Assembly: GCA_013407085.1 (NCBI GenBank)
Contig: JACCGJ010019932.1
Span: 1 to 64,000, forward strand
Direction: 5' to 3'
DNA: 64,000 nt
DNA from: Atriophallophorus winterbourni
Taxonomy: Eukaryota > Platyhelminthes > Trematoda > Plagiorchiida > Microphallidae
The position numbers and the translations under genes are program-made. Shown here piece after piece: positions 43,202 through 55,345 of the stretch (positions are counted from its first letter, which is position 1; every line of letters begins with the position of its first letter). Under the pieces are notes generated by a model. That model was given only the letters and a program-made list of their open reading frames with translations, had not been told where the DNA came from and made no database searches.

Positions 43202-44401
43202 CTTCCACGATAGAGCAGGTTTTCAGGTGTTTACTGACAATTTTGATCTCTCGTGGAACTTTGTATCGATACTGTTTCCAGTTGTTAAGCACGGTGTTCA
43301 CCATAGTGGTGGTCAAAAGTGTCAGTTTAAGGGGTCGTGGACCATTACCTTCGTAATTCGATGACTTTGGGATTCGGAACGTATCGATAACCGTTACATT
43401 GGTGGTTTGGATAGCATTACTGATAAATCTCCACTGTTGTAGGTCGTGGTTGGATTTACACTTTGTATCTGAACCGGTGGCATCTTCTGGGAAATTTAAG
43501 AGAATTATGGTGTGCTTGTTGCGATTGCTTGCTTTATTTTGGTTATCTTTCGGTGGCGATTCTGCCCGTTCCGACCAGGGCACATCAACAAATACACGAG
43601 ATGTATTTTCCATGCCGTCCCGTAGCAAGTATGCCGACAGAAGTACATCTTCTAAATCCTTCTCATTTTGCACTACTACCTTGAGCAATCGCGGCTTATC
43701 TTGGTGTAGCGCTTTGGGAGGACGACTCAAGCGAATCAACGAGACCGGGTACGTCGCTTTGAAATTCATGCGAATGCACAGTTTCAACCATTCAGCCAAA
43801 TCATTCTGATGTCTATTCGGAAATAACGTCTCAGTCGACTCTGGCACGTTGGTGCAGATAACACTAAGAGAAATTCCTTTCGAGGCAACTTTCGCTAATA
43901 GGGCCTTCGATGTGAACGTTTTCGGCTTTAAGACGCTTTTAACACTCTGCTGGGTGCTGTGCTGCAACAATTCAACCTTTTCCATAGATTGGTTTGGTGG
44001 TAAAGTTGAGTATGATGGATTATCTACCGGCTCTTCGGCAGTAACGACGGGTAACGACGGTATCTTTATGACGTTTATTATCAGTTCATTTAGTTTTTGT
44101 ATACTGGATTCTATTCCATTTAGACGCGTCTCAATATCATATTCAGGGGTTTTCGTCGCCAAGACTGACGGTGTTGATTTGGCCTTGCAAAGCAGACAAA
44201 CTTAACAGACACCAGGACAATCATCTCCATTAATAATCGATACTAAATCCGAAGTCAGCGATTTGTCACATTTAGCATGAACTTTCGACAAACAATCGTA
44301 ACACGTGACAAACTTTGCCTTAGGACTCACCGACTTTCGGCAAACCGCGCACATGCAGCCCGGTGCGCTTTGTTTTCGTTTCGGGGTCATCCGGTCAGGG
44401 T
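43110..44401 (-). pseudogene. NL7 ORF1 protein, PHD-type finger and RNA-binding-like domains
   Basis: It starts MTPKRKQSAPGCMCAVCRKS and carries a Cys/His finger (CMCAVCRKS, CYDCLSKVHAKC) that is cut by a TAA after CPGVC at 44202; the frame continues to 43110. Two segments near residues 185-230 and 290-340 (IRLSRPPKALHQDKPRLLKV; FRIPKSSNYEGNGPRPLKLT) each follow a short helical stretch, fitting paired RRM-like folds. NL5 has the same layout. It overlaps ORF2 by about 90 bp. Role in relatives: an RNA-binding chaperone of the element. Confidence 0.8.
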
Positions 44402-44863
44402 TATGAGCAGCACTGTTCAGTGGTTTGCACACAAGCATTGGCTCTGTCGAGCGATCGATGATGAATATAGTGTGCGCGACAAAAAATTCAGTGTTCACGA
44501 AAAAGAGCAAAATCAGAATTTAATCCGGTGATACAATTCGGTAGTTGATCGCACGATGTTGAAAGTATGACCAGTCGACGGCGAAGAATAAGATCTTTCC
44601 GAAGACGTTAATCCCTTTGAGGACTTGAAGAGTATTAACAGATTTGCACGCGTAGATCCAATATGGGAAAATCACAATAAATCCCAATTTGCTCGTATTA
44701 TCGAATACCGCAACGAGAGTGGTATATCCAGAAAGCTGAGTTCGAGAGGAGTCCAACAACGTATAATATATCCACGTAAGTGTAAGTTTAAGAACAGTAT
44801 ATCCTGATAATCAGGAGCTCAAAATAATGCGACCGCACGGCACGTTGTAGGATTGACCAGAAA

Positions 44864-45879
44864 ATGAGGAACAGTATCAAATGCTTCAGTTATGTCTAGG
44901 AAGACAACTACAACTGCCAAACCTTCCTAAATCGATGAAGTAATGTAGTCAAGGTATTCAAGCTGGCATGTAATGCGAGATCTTTTATTGAGGAAGCCAT
45001 GTTGAGCTCTAGAGAAGAAACTTGGAGATAAGTGATTTAAGATAGCTTTCTTAATATTTTTCAAGTAATCTAGATAGTATTGCTGTGTGGTTAATTGGGC
45101 GATAATTTGATACCACGTGCTTCGAGCCTGATTTATGTCTGGGTGTAACGACAGAGTGTTTTCAATCTAAAGGAAAGATTCCACATTTGATTGAAGTGTT
45201 AAATAAGTTCAGTAAAAGAAGTTTGAAATAGTCGCCACCCATTCTGCAAATAGCAGGTGGAATGCCTGTTATGTCTGGCTTGAGACTCAACTCAGTTTGC
45301 TTGCAGACTTCATTAATATCATTTAGATTTATGCATATAGTGTTTAATACACTAGGTGTTCGAAATGTTCTAGTGATATATTTATAGATGGAAGTATTGT
45401 ATATAGTATTAAAATATTTTAGAAATTCTTCACAGATTGTATCAGGGACTGTAATTCTTATTTCTGCAGAATTATAAGTTCAATCCCGAATAATAATATC
45501 TACGTTGCTGGTAGAGTTTACGGATCGCAATTAAATTGTCTGCTGAGTGATTCTAGCTTATCAGAACTGTTCAGTGCCTTATTTTCCGATGCTTTCAATG
45601 TGTGGTCTAGAATAAGTTTGTGGTCACTTAATAGTTCATAGGAACGTAAACGAGCTAAGATATCATTATGGTTTATTGCAAATGTAGAGCATTCTTTTAT
45701 TTTATTTTCCATTTTCTCGAGCCAAGTTTGTTTAATGCGCGTTTAAGGACTGCTTGCTCTGTCTATTAAACCTATAAACTTCGAACGGAATGTAGAAAAT
45801 ATCGTTAGAAAATCATTTAAAAGGAAAAATTGAGACAAATCTTCAATCCTCATAAGCGTTGAAAGTAGGTTCCAATAGA
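44864..45879 (-). pseudogene. NL1b, 5' half of RT
   Basis: Minus strand with many stops. FLDITEAFDTVPH (motif A) near 44890 continues into 40100. Upstream, blocks like DITGIPPAICRMGG and YRPIN are readable at 45130-45300, and 45518-45712 is a 64-codon open piece. It is cut at 45880 by a BEL LTR. Confidence 0.78.
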
Positions 45880-46081
45880 TGTAACGGTCGTTTTCGATTT
45901 GATTCTGGAGTATTTGGCTCCCTTGTTTGCTGTTACGTTCCTATGAAATTAAGGTTTGTATAATTTATTGTTGTTGTTATTGTTGCCAATTACAGTACCG
46001 TAGAATAACCGAATTGTGGTTTTGAATTTGTCGAACTAAGAAACGGGTGGTCTACGCGTTACTCACGTCACGGACGTTACA
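45880..46081 (+). mobile_element. Short BEL solo LTR with internal deletion
   Basis: Starts TGTAACGG and ends GGACGTTACA, both proper LTR ends, but is only 202 bp. After about 25 bp it jumps to the last 180 bp of the LTR (GATTCTGGAGTATTTGGCTCC). No 5-bp target duplication is seen. Confidence 0.78.
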
Positions 46082-48900
46082 GGCACTGTTAGTTTGAAGC
46101 GACTTTTTTTAAACTTTAGCATATAAAGACAAACAAATTTGTTCCTTTACTGCAATTCTCAAGGAAATGTGAACCTATAAGGTAAGTTAACTCTACTCGA
46201 TTCATCACATTCATGATCCTGCATTTGTTGAAGTTAAACGGTAGTTTGTTTCTGAACGACCAGCTGTGGAGCGCATCAAGATCTTTTTGTAATAACATAC
46301 AGTCTTCTGGGCTACGGATGCAACGCCATATCTTTATGTCGTCCGCAAATATCGAAATGTTTCGTCGAATAATTTCCGGTATTTCATTGATATAAACCAG
46401 AAAGTTTATTGGACAAAGAACTGAACCTCGGGGGACTCCGTTAGTTGCTGCGATTGGTTTTGATAATGCACCATCAAGACGTACATGTGTAGCGCGATTT
46501 AGCCAATTTAACAAATTTCCAGTGATTCCAAGTCTTTCAAACTTGTACAGTATTAGGGTATCTTCAACACGATCGAACGCTTTGAGATATCTAAGTAGCA
46601 GGCATGAATTGCTTGACATTTATCTGTTAATTTTGTCCAATCATTTAGCGTTGTCAGTAAATTAGACAAACAAAAATAGTTACGTCTTAATCAACTAATT
46701 ACGTCTAAAGCAACTAATTATTTCCGAAATGTTTCATTAGATTGTAAACAATGAGTCGCTCAAGTAATTTTGATAAAACTGGTAACAGAGTAAAAAGTCG
46801 GTAATTAGAAATATCAGAGCGATTTCAATGTTTATAAATAGGAGAAATTATTCCGCGTTTCTAATATGTAGGTATCATTCCATTTGTCAGTGTTTGCTTG
46901 AACAGGGTTGTGAGTAGTTTGTATAACAAATTGACACATTGTTTCAATATTAAGGTGGTTATTCCGTCGACCACATGAGACCTTCCGGTTTTAAGATAAA
47001 ATGAACCTTGAAGGACGCGTTTCGAAGTGACATTTATTACGCTCATGGCAACCGTGGATGAAATGGATTGAGTTGAAATGGTTATTGCATGTTTTCTCGG
47101 GTTGAATACGGATGAATAAAACGTGTCTAAAGCTGCTTAAGATTCTGCTGCAGTTGCTGTTAGTCCAGCTGATGTGTTCAAGGACGCAAGTCTATGTCTC
47201 ACTTTTGCTAGATCGTTAACCATACGATAAAGCAATTTGGGGTTTAGCTCCGTCAAGCCTGAAATCTGTTCTTGGAAGTAAAACTTGTCTTGGATGAGAA
47301 ATTTTCATACTTTGTTCCGCAGTAAACAAAATGTTTCCCAGGTCTCTGATGACGTGTTTACCGATGATATCGCCAAGCAATGTTTCGTACCTTTAACCAC
47401 TTAGGAGTTCTGCTTCTTAGTTTAACTTCAAGGTTTTTTCTTAAGTTCCCGTGGACAAATTCGGAGCTCACTTCGATTGAATTCTTGAGATTGGATATTA
47501 GCCACACCCAAAACTCCAGTACGTTGCTGAATTTCGGTTTGCAGTTAATCGTGTTATCAATAGCATCAATAAACGCCATAGTGTTGATCCGCCTAACTAT
47601 TTGGGGCATCATTTTATCTCACAGCTTCGAACAGATAATTAAACTGGATGACGACCTGATCAATTAGTCCCAGTGGACTTTAGTAAGCTATGTCATCAAT
47701 GTCGTGTTTATTGCTTGTCAGAACGATTTATAAGAGTGAAGATATCGGGTGTCACATGCAATGTGGTTATAAATAGGAATATCGTCTAACAACTCACTAA
47801 ATGCGCGTTTGAGGGAGTGTTCTAGGTAAACAGAACTGCTCTGCAGATTCGGTAAATTAAAGTCACTCATAACTAAAAATCCACAAGTGGATCTAGAATT
47901 AACCATGCGAATTTTGTCGAGTAGGGCCAGATTGTCAATTTCCTGTGCGACGGTGGGTGATATAGTACTCCCAAAACACAGTCTTCGCCGTTAGCTTGTC
48001 GGATTGAGCACCAGAGTATATCCCCTATCAATATGTCTGTATCCGTAATATCACGACTCAGAAGGTTTGAGCTATAATATAAAGCTCCTTCTCCTATGGT
48101 TTCACGTTTATGAAGATTAAGTCACGTTCTGGATAATTCTATTTCACTATATTTTTGATGAGTCTGTAGCCACGATTCTATTACGGCGATGATGTCTGGG
48201 GAACATTTCAGAAAACTGCACGCAGTTAACCGATTTTGTTTCAGAGACATTGTGCGTTGGTGTAGACGCATTTCATTTTTGTTTTTCGCAACAAGGATGG
48301 GTTGTGGTGACGCGGCTAGCGGAGTGCAGATTATCTGTTAGGCTGACAACTCCAGAGTCGGCACCTTAAGGTTTTTTGCTTGAAAGGAAGCCTGATCGTT
48401 TTAAGGTTGAAGTGTTTGTATACAGTGATCTATAGTATCGGCTGTATTCGATTCTGACACGCTAACTAGATAATGACTTGGTGGTGTTTCTATTGGACTT
48501 TGTGGTGCATCTAGATGTCCAATATGACGTTTTGATGTGCTTAGTTTAATTTCTCGCAAGATTATTCTGCGGCCATTTTTTCAACGAGTTTTGACCATTT
48601 TCAACATATCTTTACGCAATACCGTTGTTTTAAGTGGATTAGGACCGATGCCCTCATTATTCGTATATTTGGGGACGCGGAACGTGTCCGACACAGCTAC
48701 ATCACGCAAGCCATGTATATCACTGAGGAATCTCCATTGTAGCTAATCGTGTTCAGGCTGCTCTGCTTTATCACTTGCATATAGCGTGCAACACGTCGTT
48801 GTGTGTCATAGATTATGTTTTGAGCACCACAAAATATTAATCGTTATGGTGCGCCTTGAACGCTTGGATATTAGTCACGTTTTGATTTAATATGTGAAAA
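46082..48900 (-). pseudogene. Second NL7-family element, heavily decayed and 3' truncated
   Basis: Minus strand: RT at 46116-46619 (YLKAFDRVEDTLILYKFERLGI; NGVPRGSVLCPINFLVYINEI; FADDIKIWR), an RT N-terminal piece at 46861-47046, an inter-domain piece at 47358-47612, endonuclease remnants at 47718-47906 (SDFNLPNL in place of GDFNLPNL) and on to about 48260. Faint ORF1 similarity runs to about 48750. The RT stops after motif C, where the BEL LTR begins, so the C-terminus and tail are missing. It shares long blocks with NL7 (AFDRV, DDIKIW, LHSWSFRN). Confidence 0.82.
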
Positions 48901-49102
48901 TTGTGTTTTCTTGAGGAAACCAATTTCACGTTGACACTCACCCATGTTTCGAGGTTCACTAAAAATTATCTTAATCTCACAAGATGATACAGCAGGGCAC
49001 CGATTGTAGCTTGTAATCGAGTAGGATTAAAACAGCACAAAACATTGGTCATTTATGAGCGCTTTGAATGCTTGACCAGAAATAATTTGTTGTTTCTCGA
49101 TG
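48901..49102. other. Unassigned stretch
   Basis: No ORF or repeat recognised between the decayed NL7 copy and the first array unit. Confidence 0.4.
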
Positions 49103-49990
49103 TAGCGACCAAATCGTCACTGGAGAATAGTTTCTGTCACGAAAAACTAGTTGCCTGCTATGAGCCACGAGAATCTTCTACCGGGAGTGACGAGCGTTTA
49201 CGAATCGATCCCAAATCAGAACAATACGTCAATTTACGCTGTACTATATTGACAAAGACGATTAAAAAGCAAAATATAACAAACCTCAACGGTAATCGAA
49301 TACAGGTTTCAATGCAAACCCAACGCGTCCAATAAACGGAAGTCAAACAGCTCAGTTGAGAGCACAAAAAATTACCGTTTTCCAATAACGGTAAACACGG
49401 GTAACGGACAAATCAAAATGTGCGGAAGCCGAAGTGCAGTTAAACAAAAGAAAAATGTTCGGGAAAGAAAACGCTCACAGATTTAACATTTAGTTTAAAT
49501 GTTATTTTCAATTTGAAGAACAAACAAAAAATATCACTGGAAAATTATGACACAAAAACTTGATAAGGAACACGGGTGTAGGGTGGGAACAAATGTCTCC
49601 AGTTCGTTTGATCTTGCTGGACCGAAAGAGGAATTTTCAAGACATCGACGCGGATTCATACACCGCCCACCAAAATTCCTCAAAATCTGAAAAGCAAGTA
49701 GAGACACAAACACTGAACTGCGGGGCTTTCCTCTACCTGGCTACCAGAACCGTGTACCTGCGACCAATGACAGCGACTCGACGATCGAATGTTTGGTGGT
49801 ATCTCTGGAGTTGGCAGACCCGAAGGCCCGCCTCCCACCTAAAACATTTGCCGTCAATGTAATCAACGTTCGTCTTCGCATGCAACCGGCAAACTGAATG
49901 CTTGGTGGTACTTCTGGAGTCAGCAGATCCAAAAACCCGCATCCCACCTTAAGCACCAGCCCCCGGGCCCGACATCCAGGTACAGTAGAA
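49103..49990 (-). repeat. Array unit 1, LTR-like part
   Basis: Non-coding. It contains ATAACGGTAAACACGGGTAACG and two imperfect copies of a 75-bp block (49785-49850 and 49880-49945; GGTGGTA-TTCTGGAGTC/TGGC). An AATAAAGTC or ATAGAG-variant polyadenylation-like site lies near 49990 on the minus strand (cf. 58780). No clear TG-CA ends found. Confidence 0.55.
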
Positions 49991-50124
49991 TAGAGCAAGT
50001 GACTTTATTTAGTGGCGAGTCACACACGCCACGTCGCATCACCACCACTGGACACCTGTGGCTTTTTATAGGGAAAATGTTTGCTAGACAAAGACCCACC
50101 ACGTCCTCCGGTTCTGCCAGCGCC

Positions 50125-51057
50125 CTACAATAAGCTCATGAATGATATCCTACCCGAACGAGCCTTATGTATTGCATCCTCCAACAGCGACATTTTGCGC
50201 CATCTAAACAAGTCTAAATTACAAAATATTGTTTCCGAGTTCCCAAACATAAATGGTTCATCAGGTATACAACCGAAAGGTTTACGCCAATCATACGGAG
50301 TGTCGTGCTGACCATACGTCGCCCAAATTAAAGCTGATTCAGTGTCATGTGAACCAGGCCTACTTTTTATTTGGACTGATTTGGCGTCAGGTGGGCCAGG
50401 CTTAGTCTCCATCTGATCCGAATTAGTGTCGGAAAATTCAGTCAAAAAATCCGACTGAGCTCAGCTTCCTGATCACCATCGACAACACAAAGGTCAATAT
50501 CCTTCAACATTACACCAGTAGAAACAATTTCTTGACAGTTAACGAGACTAACAGGCCTTGCTATTGTATGCGGTTGCCCGAAGAGGTCCTTCAGGATTGA
50601 TCTCGCCCGCTTATACGCACGTTCAGGTGGCAGCATGACACACTCTTCAATAGATTCTTTTGCTATACCTCGGCAATAATTTAGCAAACATAGGAACCTC
50701 TGTCCGTCATCAAGAGTTTTAGACTCCACATAGGTCTCGAACTGACGACAAAATTTCCCGTAGGTGCTAGCTGAACCATCAATAGATATCAATTCTATCT
50801 TCGGAAGGTTAGATCTTGGTAAACTGCCGGGTTTTTTTATTACGAACAGAATCTTCTACCTCAGAACGAGGGTAATCAGCTACTTTTTCCTTTTGATGCT
50901 CACAATGCGCAAGATAACTTGCCGAAGCAGCAATCTCAGCCATTTCAACCTCGTATAACGCATCAAGCAATTTCTCTTTGTGCTGCATTTCGAGAGCTTC
51001 ACGTTTTTGCGACAGTTTTAGTCGTTCCAAACGCATCCTAGCCTTACGAACAAGGAT
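50125..51057 (-). pseudogene. Array unit 1 Gag remnant
   Basis: Pieces 50809-51057 (coiled coil RLERLKLSQKREALEMQHKE, then EVEMAEIAASASYLAHC), 50442-50792 (GKFCRQFETYVESKTLDDGQ, LLNYCRGIAKESIEECVM, SILKDLFGQPHTIARPV) and 50125-50445 (tail: MTEFSDTNSDQMET, DWRKPFGCIPDEPFMFG). Compared with BEL-1 it lacks everything between IARP and the tail: half of Gag, both zinc clusters and the protease. Confidence 0.82.
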
Positions 51058-51325
51058 CAGTATCAGTATCACAGGGCGATAGTCGACCAAGTCGAAACGA
51101 GTGCCCAGATTCTTTCGGAGGTGTGTTTGAAAACACCCACCACTACCAGGATTGATTCGTAAGTAACACAGGCGTGTGTAACTGTGAATGGAAGATGGGA
51201 GATGTCTCATCACCGAAAGGTGAGAGAGTTATGCATGTTGCATGTCCAATCGAATGAAAAGACGATGGACAGCAGTTTATTTCCACAAATGCGAAAAAAA
51301 TGAAAAAGAAACTCTTTTTTGTGTT

Positions 51326-51583
51326 TCAAAATGTTTTTCGAATATTTTTGTGTTTTTTATCATAAAAATGAGGGATTGAGTCTTGAGGGCAATGCTCCGG
51401 GAAAATCACCTGCCACCGTTCGTCCAGCCCATGTTTGAACGCAATTACTGGAGTTGCCAAGATTAGTTCTGCGGGAAGTGAATTCCACGCGTTCGAAATA
51501 CGGATGCTAGAGAAGTGCATTTTGGATTCCAGCCTGGTGTGCTGTTTACTGAGCTTAAGACTGTGCCCTAGTGTACCAACCAA
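51326..51583 (-). pseudogene. NL8 RT C-terminus
   Basis: Reads HTRLESKMHFSSIRISNAWN and SLPAELILATPV, the typical CR1 carboxyl block, in a shifted frame. About 250 bp of 3' UTR follow to the TGATAC tail. Confidence 0.85.
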
Positions 51584-51712
51584 AGGAGAGAACCGAAAGA
51601 AGTCATCGAATTCGAGACAACTTAATCCTTTAACAACCTTAAAGGTTTCTATAAGATCCCCCTAAGTTGCCTCCTCCTAAGTGAGAAAAGTCCTAGTGTT
51701 TATAGACGATTT

Positions 51713-53028
51713 TCATAAATGTGGCCTTACAATTGCCTTGTAGAGGGGCATTAGCACCTCAGCTTTTCTGCAAGTGAGGGCTGAACGTAGTCGAAAGAGT
51801 TCCCTCCCGGCCCTTTGAGCTGCAGCAGCACATTGGTCAGCCCGCTTAAAGTTTGCGGAGACAACGATTCCTAGGTCCTTAGTAGACTTTACCCTACGGA
51901 ACTCCGTGTGAGCTGAGGGCGTAGACACAATCATGTTGCCTGCCAGTGTATAGAGCAAGTGACTCTTATCTAGGTTAAGGGAAAGTTCCCACTTACCCGC
52001 CCATGCTGTTACAGCTTCCACATCACTTATCAGATCGGAGTTATCCGACCTACCGACAATTTTAACGTCGTCAGCAAACATATAACAGGGTGAGCGCAGT
52101 TGGCTGGCTAGATCATCAATGAAGATGAGGAACAGCAACGGCCCCAAGACTGAGCCCTGATATACCCCACTCGTTACATGCGCACTTGCGGAGTAAGTAT
52201 CATCTACCCTGACAGTAAAGGAACGGTCGCTAAGGAATGCTCGAATCCAGCCCAGAAGGTTCCCTGATACTCCCATGGCTGAGAGTTTGAGAAGCAAGAG
52301 CCTATGGTTGACTGAATCGAAAGCCTTACTAAAGTCGAGATAGAAGACTTCAACAGCTATACCATCATCCATCCTCTTAGTAACCTCGTTAAGAAAGCTC
52401 AACAAATTTGTCAGACATGACCTACTTTTAAGAAGCCGTGCTGTGCGCCACTCAAAAGAGAGTGTTTGGTTAGATATCCACATATTTTATCGCGGATCAA
52501 TCTTTCCATAACCTTACATAGTACACTAGGGAGGCTAACCGGGCGGTAATTATTGACCGCCGAGGAAGCTCCTCCCTTATGGATAGGTACTACAACGGCT
52601 GTTCTCCAGTCTAAAGGAAGGGTGCCCTGACTGAGGGATGATGTGAAACGTTCTGTGATCGGCACAGCTAACATAGGCGCTAGCAGTCTGATCATTCGTG
52701 GATGGATGCTATCGGGCCCAGCCGACTTGTTGTAAGCTAGGCTGACCAATATATTCTCAACAATGTGTACCTCGAATGTAAGGTCAGTGCAGAGGGGGCG
52801 ATCAGAGAGTACACATTTGAGTGATGGCGCAGATGCATTCGAGTTATAATCTCGGCGTTGTACGCCTTGAAAATGCGCGGAAAAAAATTGAGCCCTTTCA
52901 GTGCTTGCAATGACGGCTGATCCATCGTCCCTTCTCAAGGTACCTACACCTTTTCGTGTTGACCCTTTAGATTGAACGTAGCTGTAGTAACGTTTCGGAT
53001 GAGTATGGTCCTCTTGAGCGAGTCTCAT
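51713..53028 (-). pseudogene. NL8 ORF2 reverse transcriptase
   Basis: Two overlapping frames, 52411-53028 (PKRYYSYVQSKGSTRKGVG, SAGPDSIHPRMI, YRPVSLPSVLCKVMERLIRD) and 51713-52483 (FYLDFSKAFDSVNHRLLLLK, motif A; TSGVYQGSVLGPLLFLIF; catalytic FADDVKIVG). The frameshift lies near 52430. The usual GVPQGS reads GVYQGS. A small deletion at about 51700 removes the EY part of RPHLEY and shifts frame; the C-terminus is at 51326-51583 (NAWNSLPAELI). Confidence 0.92.
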
Positions 53029-53181
53029 TTCGAAAGAAATCTTTGCTCCACGTATCTTGGAAACAGCTATGTTTCGCGCTTCTTTGTAACGGGCCCAAGT
53101 CCCACATGAGGGAGTAAGCTTATAACGCCTCCATTTTGCGTCGCGGTGACGTACGCTACGGGAAACTGAGGCTGACCACCA

Positions 53182-54048
53182 TTAAGGTTTACCTTTTTTG
53201 CGAACGGGTAAAAGAGGAGCGAATCGATCCTGAAGTTGAAGGATGTTATTCTTGATCTGCCCCCACATCCCATTCACATGGTCAATGTTTTGCCATGGGA
53301 GTAGCGCTGCTGCCTGTAATAGGGAAGCAGGGTCGATCCTATGGAAGCTTCGAGACATCTTAAGTGGGGGTTTACAAAATGAAAGAAGTAACTCGCAGGC
53401 TAACACTACGTGGTCGCTCTTTCCTAGTGGTGGCAGTACGACCAAATTTTGTATACCGCTTTCAGAAGTAGAAATAACTAGGTCAAGAATAGACGGAGAC
53501 TGAACCTCGCGGAATCTAGTTGGTTCGTTTACGTGTTGGTAAAGTGCATGGGAGTGTAACCAGTCCAGAAAATCGTTTGCGACTCCTGGGGCATGCGAGG
53601 TTTGGTACTCCCAGTTTATTTCGGGTAGATTAAAATCGCCGAAGATTACAACACGTGGTGATACGGCTAAAAGAGACGAGAGCTGAATTTGCAAAAAAGC
53701 ATCTTCTTCCAAACTAGTGATCAGACTACGGTAGATGCAGCTTACAACTATACGCGTGCATCCATGTATGAGCAAGGCAGATATTATCTGCACATTCGTT
53801 GTAGAAAAAGAAATACTTTTCTCGAAGGGAATAGCGTTATCAATAATGAGCAACGCCCCTCCAGCTAGCTTACCCAGGGGTCGATCGCTTCTTACGGCGC
53901 TAAACCTATCCGCGAATAAAGCTGGTGTGCGGTCATCATGAGACAACCATGATTTCGTGACACCCACAATTTTGCAGTGGGTGTCGTCAACTCTACAGAG
54001 GAGTTCAGCCCATTTATTTCTAATGCTACAAGCGTTTGTATAGAACAA
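53182..54048 (-). pseudogene. NL8 ORF2 endonuclease with catalytic Glu changed to Lys
   Basis: 288 open codons. MFYTNACSIRNKWAELLCRV starts the AP-endonuclease fold; FGDFNLPEINW, SILDLVISTS and GKSDHVVLACE are intact. The block that normally reads ETW/ESW reads VTKSWLSHD, so the metal-binding Glu is Lys, a single G-to-A type change expected to abolish nicking. A stop after KKGKP separates it from RT. Confidence 0.9.
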
Positions 54049-54092
54049 AAGAGCACTATCGTGTGGGGCCAGACTCCCGGTGTTAGGGCTAC

Positions 54093-55264
54093 CTAAGAGA
54101 TCTTTGTCCTCGGGCGTAATGCCCGAGGCTGCTTCGCGTTTTTTGAAGGCTGAATTTCATCAACAGATACAGCATTCGTTTTTGAAGCAGACGACAACTC
54201 TTGGCATCTAGTTCCATCCTCATGGTCTGAGTCACTACAACTCATCCAAGATTCGTCCTCTAAAGGACGAAGCACGACAGTGGCGCACTTCAATGTTGGA
54301 GTAAAATTCTCCTGTGTTAGCGTTATCGCCACACTTTTGTCATTTCTAAGCTGCGACTCTGGAGCGAGTTTGGTGAGCTACGAGTTACTGCTAACTTAGA
54401 CTTTCTAGCTCTAATTGGGTTAGAAGTTTTCAGGTGTGCCGGGGTGTCAGGTTGTACGACGCATTTTCCCTCGACGCAGGTAAGCTTCTCTGCTTTCGAG
54501 AGGAAGTAGTCGCGATCACATTGCTTTGTGAATTCAACTACAATTGGCTGCGGAGATCTGGTAGATGCGTCGTTTGGGCCACCCCTCCATTTCCCGACCC
54601 TGTGAACTCGCTTCAGCGGAGTATTAGGTCGCATGCCTGAAGCACGGAGGAGGTCGATAACCTTTCTCCGATCGCTTTCCTTACGAGCCTTTGATTCTCG
54701 GATAAAAAGTTCAACCTGCAGTAAAATCAGGACATTTTTAGTTCGTGTTGAGCTAACTTGGTTCCTGGCTTGCAGCTCAGCAACCACTTTTCCTAAATGG
54801 TGGACTTCCCGAGCTAGAGCGCGAACGTCCTTAGTCGGGCTGATGTGAACACCCCTGTTTTCTTTAACTTTTTTCCATGGAGCCTTTGGGGGACAGGAAG
54901 ATGGCGATGATTTCGCCTTCTGTGTTCTCAAAGGAGTGGTATGCTGGCTGGAGGTAGACGGGCCCCCTGGACTAGCTACTTCGGCAAACGTTTTGGGTTT
55001 CGGAGATGGACGAGGAGGAGAACGCTTACGCTCCTCAAGACGCTTACGTTCCTCAACCAAAGTTTCCACGGACTTCATGCAGTCAGCACATAGCCATGTA
55101 AGCCAACGATGGGCCGCATAGACCTTAAATTGTGCTGACGACAGTCCACAGCATTTGGGATGAGCCCAACGCAGGCACACGTCGCACTCTATACCTTTGG
55201 AAACCTTCTTGTTGCAGCTAGAGTAAAGGCAAAGACAAGAATTTTGAATCATTTTGCCAATCAA
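54093..55264 (-). pseudogene. NL8 ORF1 protein with PHD finger
   Basis: 313 open codons (54323-55264) plus a shifted 79-codon piece (54093-54332). The N-terminus MIGKMIQNSCLCLYSSCNKK, CDVCLRWAHPKCCGLSS and LCADCMKSV form a C4HC3 PHD-type zinc finger. A Pro/Ser-rich basic region and an RRM-like part follow (LKRVHRVGKWRGGPN; PIVVEFTKQCDRDYFLSKAE). The frameshift near 54330 separates a C-terminal acidic/Ser stretch. Expected role: RNA binding and DNA or chromatin contact of the retrotransposition particle. Confidence 0.85.
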
Positions 55265-55345
55265 TGAATCAGAAATTTAATGAATTTCGAAACATTTAGC
55301 AGCGTGGAAACAAAATTCGAACCGGGGGCGTAAAATTCGATTTTC

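Larger units (their letters stand above)
40101..44863 (-). mobile_element. NL7 non-LTR retrotransposon, near full length (4.8 kb)
   Basis: Inserted into NL1b between its RT motif A (44864 and above) and motif B (40100 and below). This fixes both ends without needing a target duplication. 5' UTR 44402-44863, ORF1, overlapping ORF2 with endonuclease and RT, 3' UTR, and a CAAAGTAATT-type decamer tail (40101-40136). It is damaged by only a few stops and one frameshift. Confidence 0.92.
51058..55345 (-). mobile_element. NL8 CR1-like element, near full length (4.3 kb)
   Basis: Inserted in array unit 1; the other units show the empty site (CAAGGATGATTGATTC). GGAT flanks both ends (51054-51057 and 55346-55349). 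The 3' tail in element orientation is TGATAC repeats at 51058-51075. It contains ORF1, endonuclease and RT in order, with few lesions. Confidence 0.92.

Noticed and set aside
44520..44759. 79-codon minus-strand ORF with hydrophobic text, possible host exon
   Set aside because: It lies inside the limits of NL7 upstream of ORF1 and is best explained as 5' UTR.
49560..49862. 100-codon plus-strand ORF that recurs in array units
   Set aside because: It runs antisense to BEL sequence in a non-coding LTR-like part, and units 3 and 5 break it differently.
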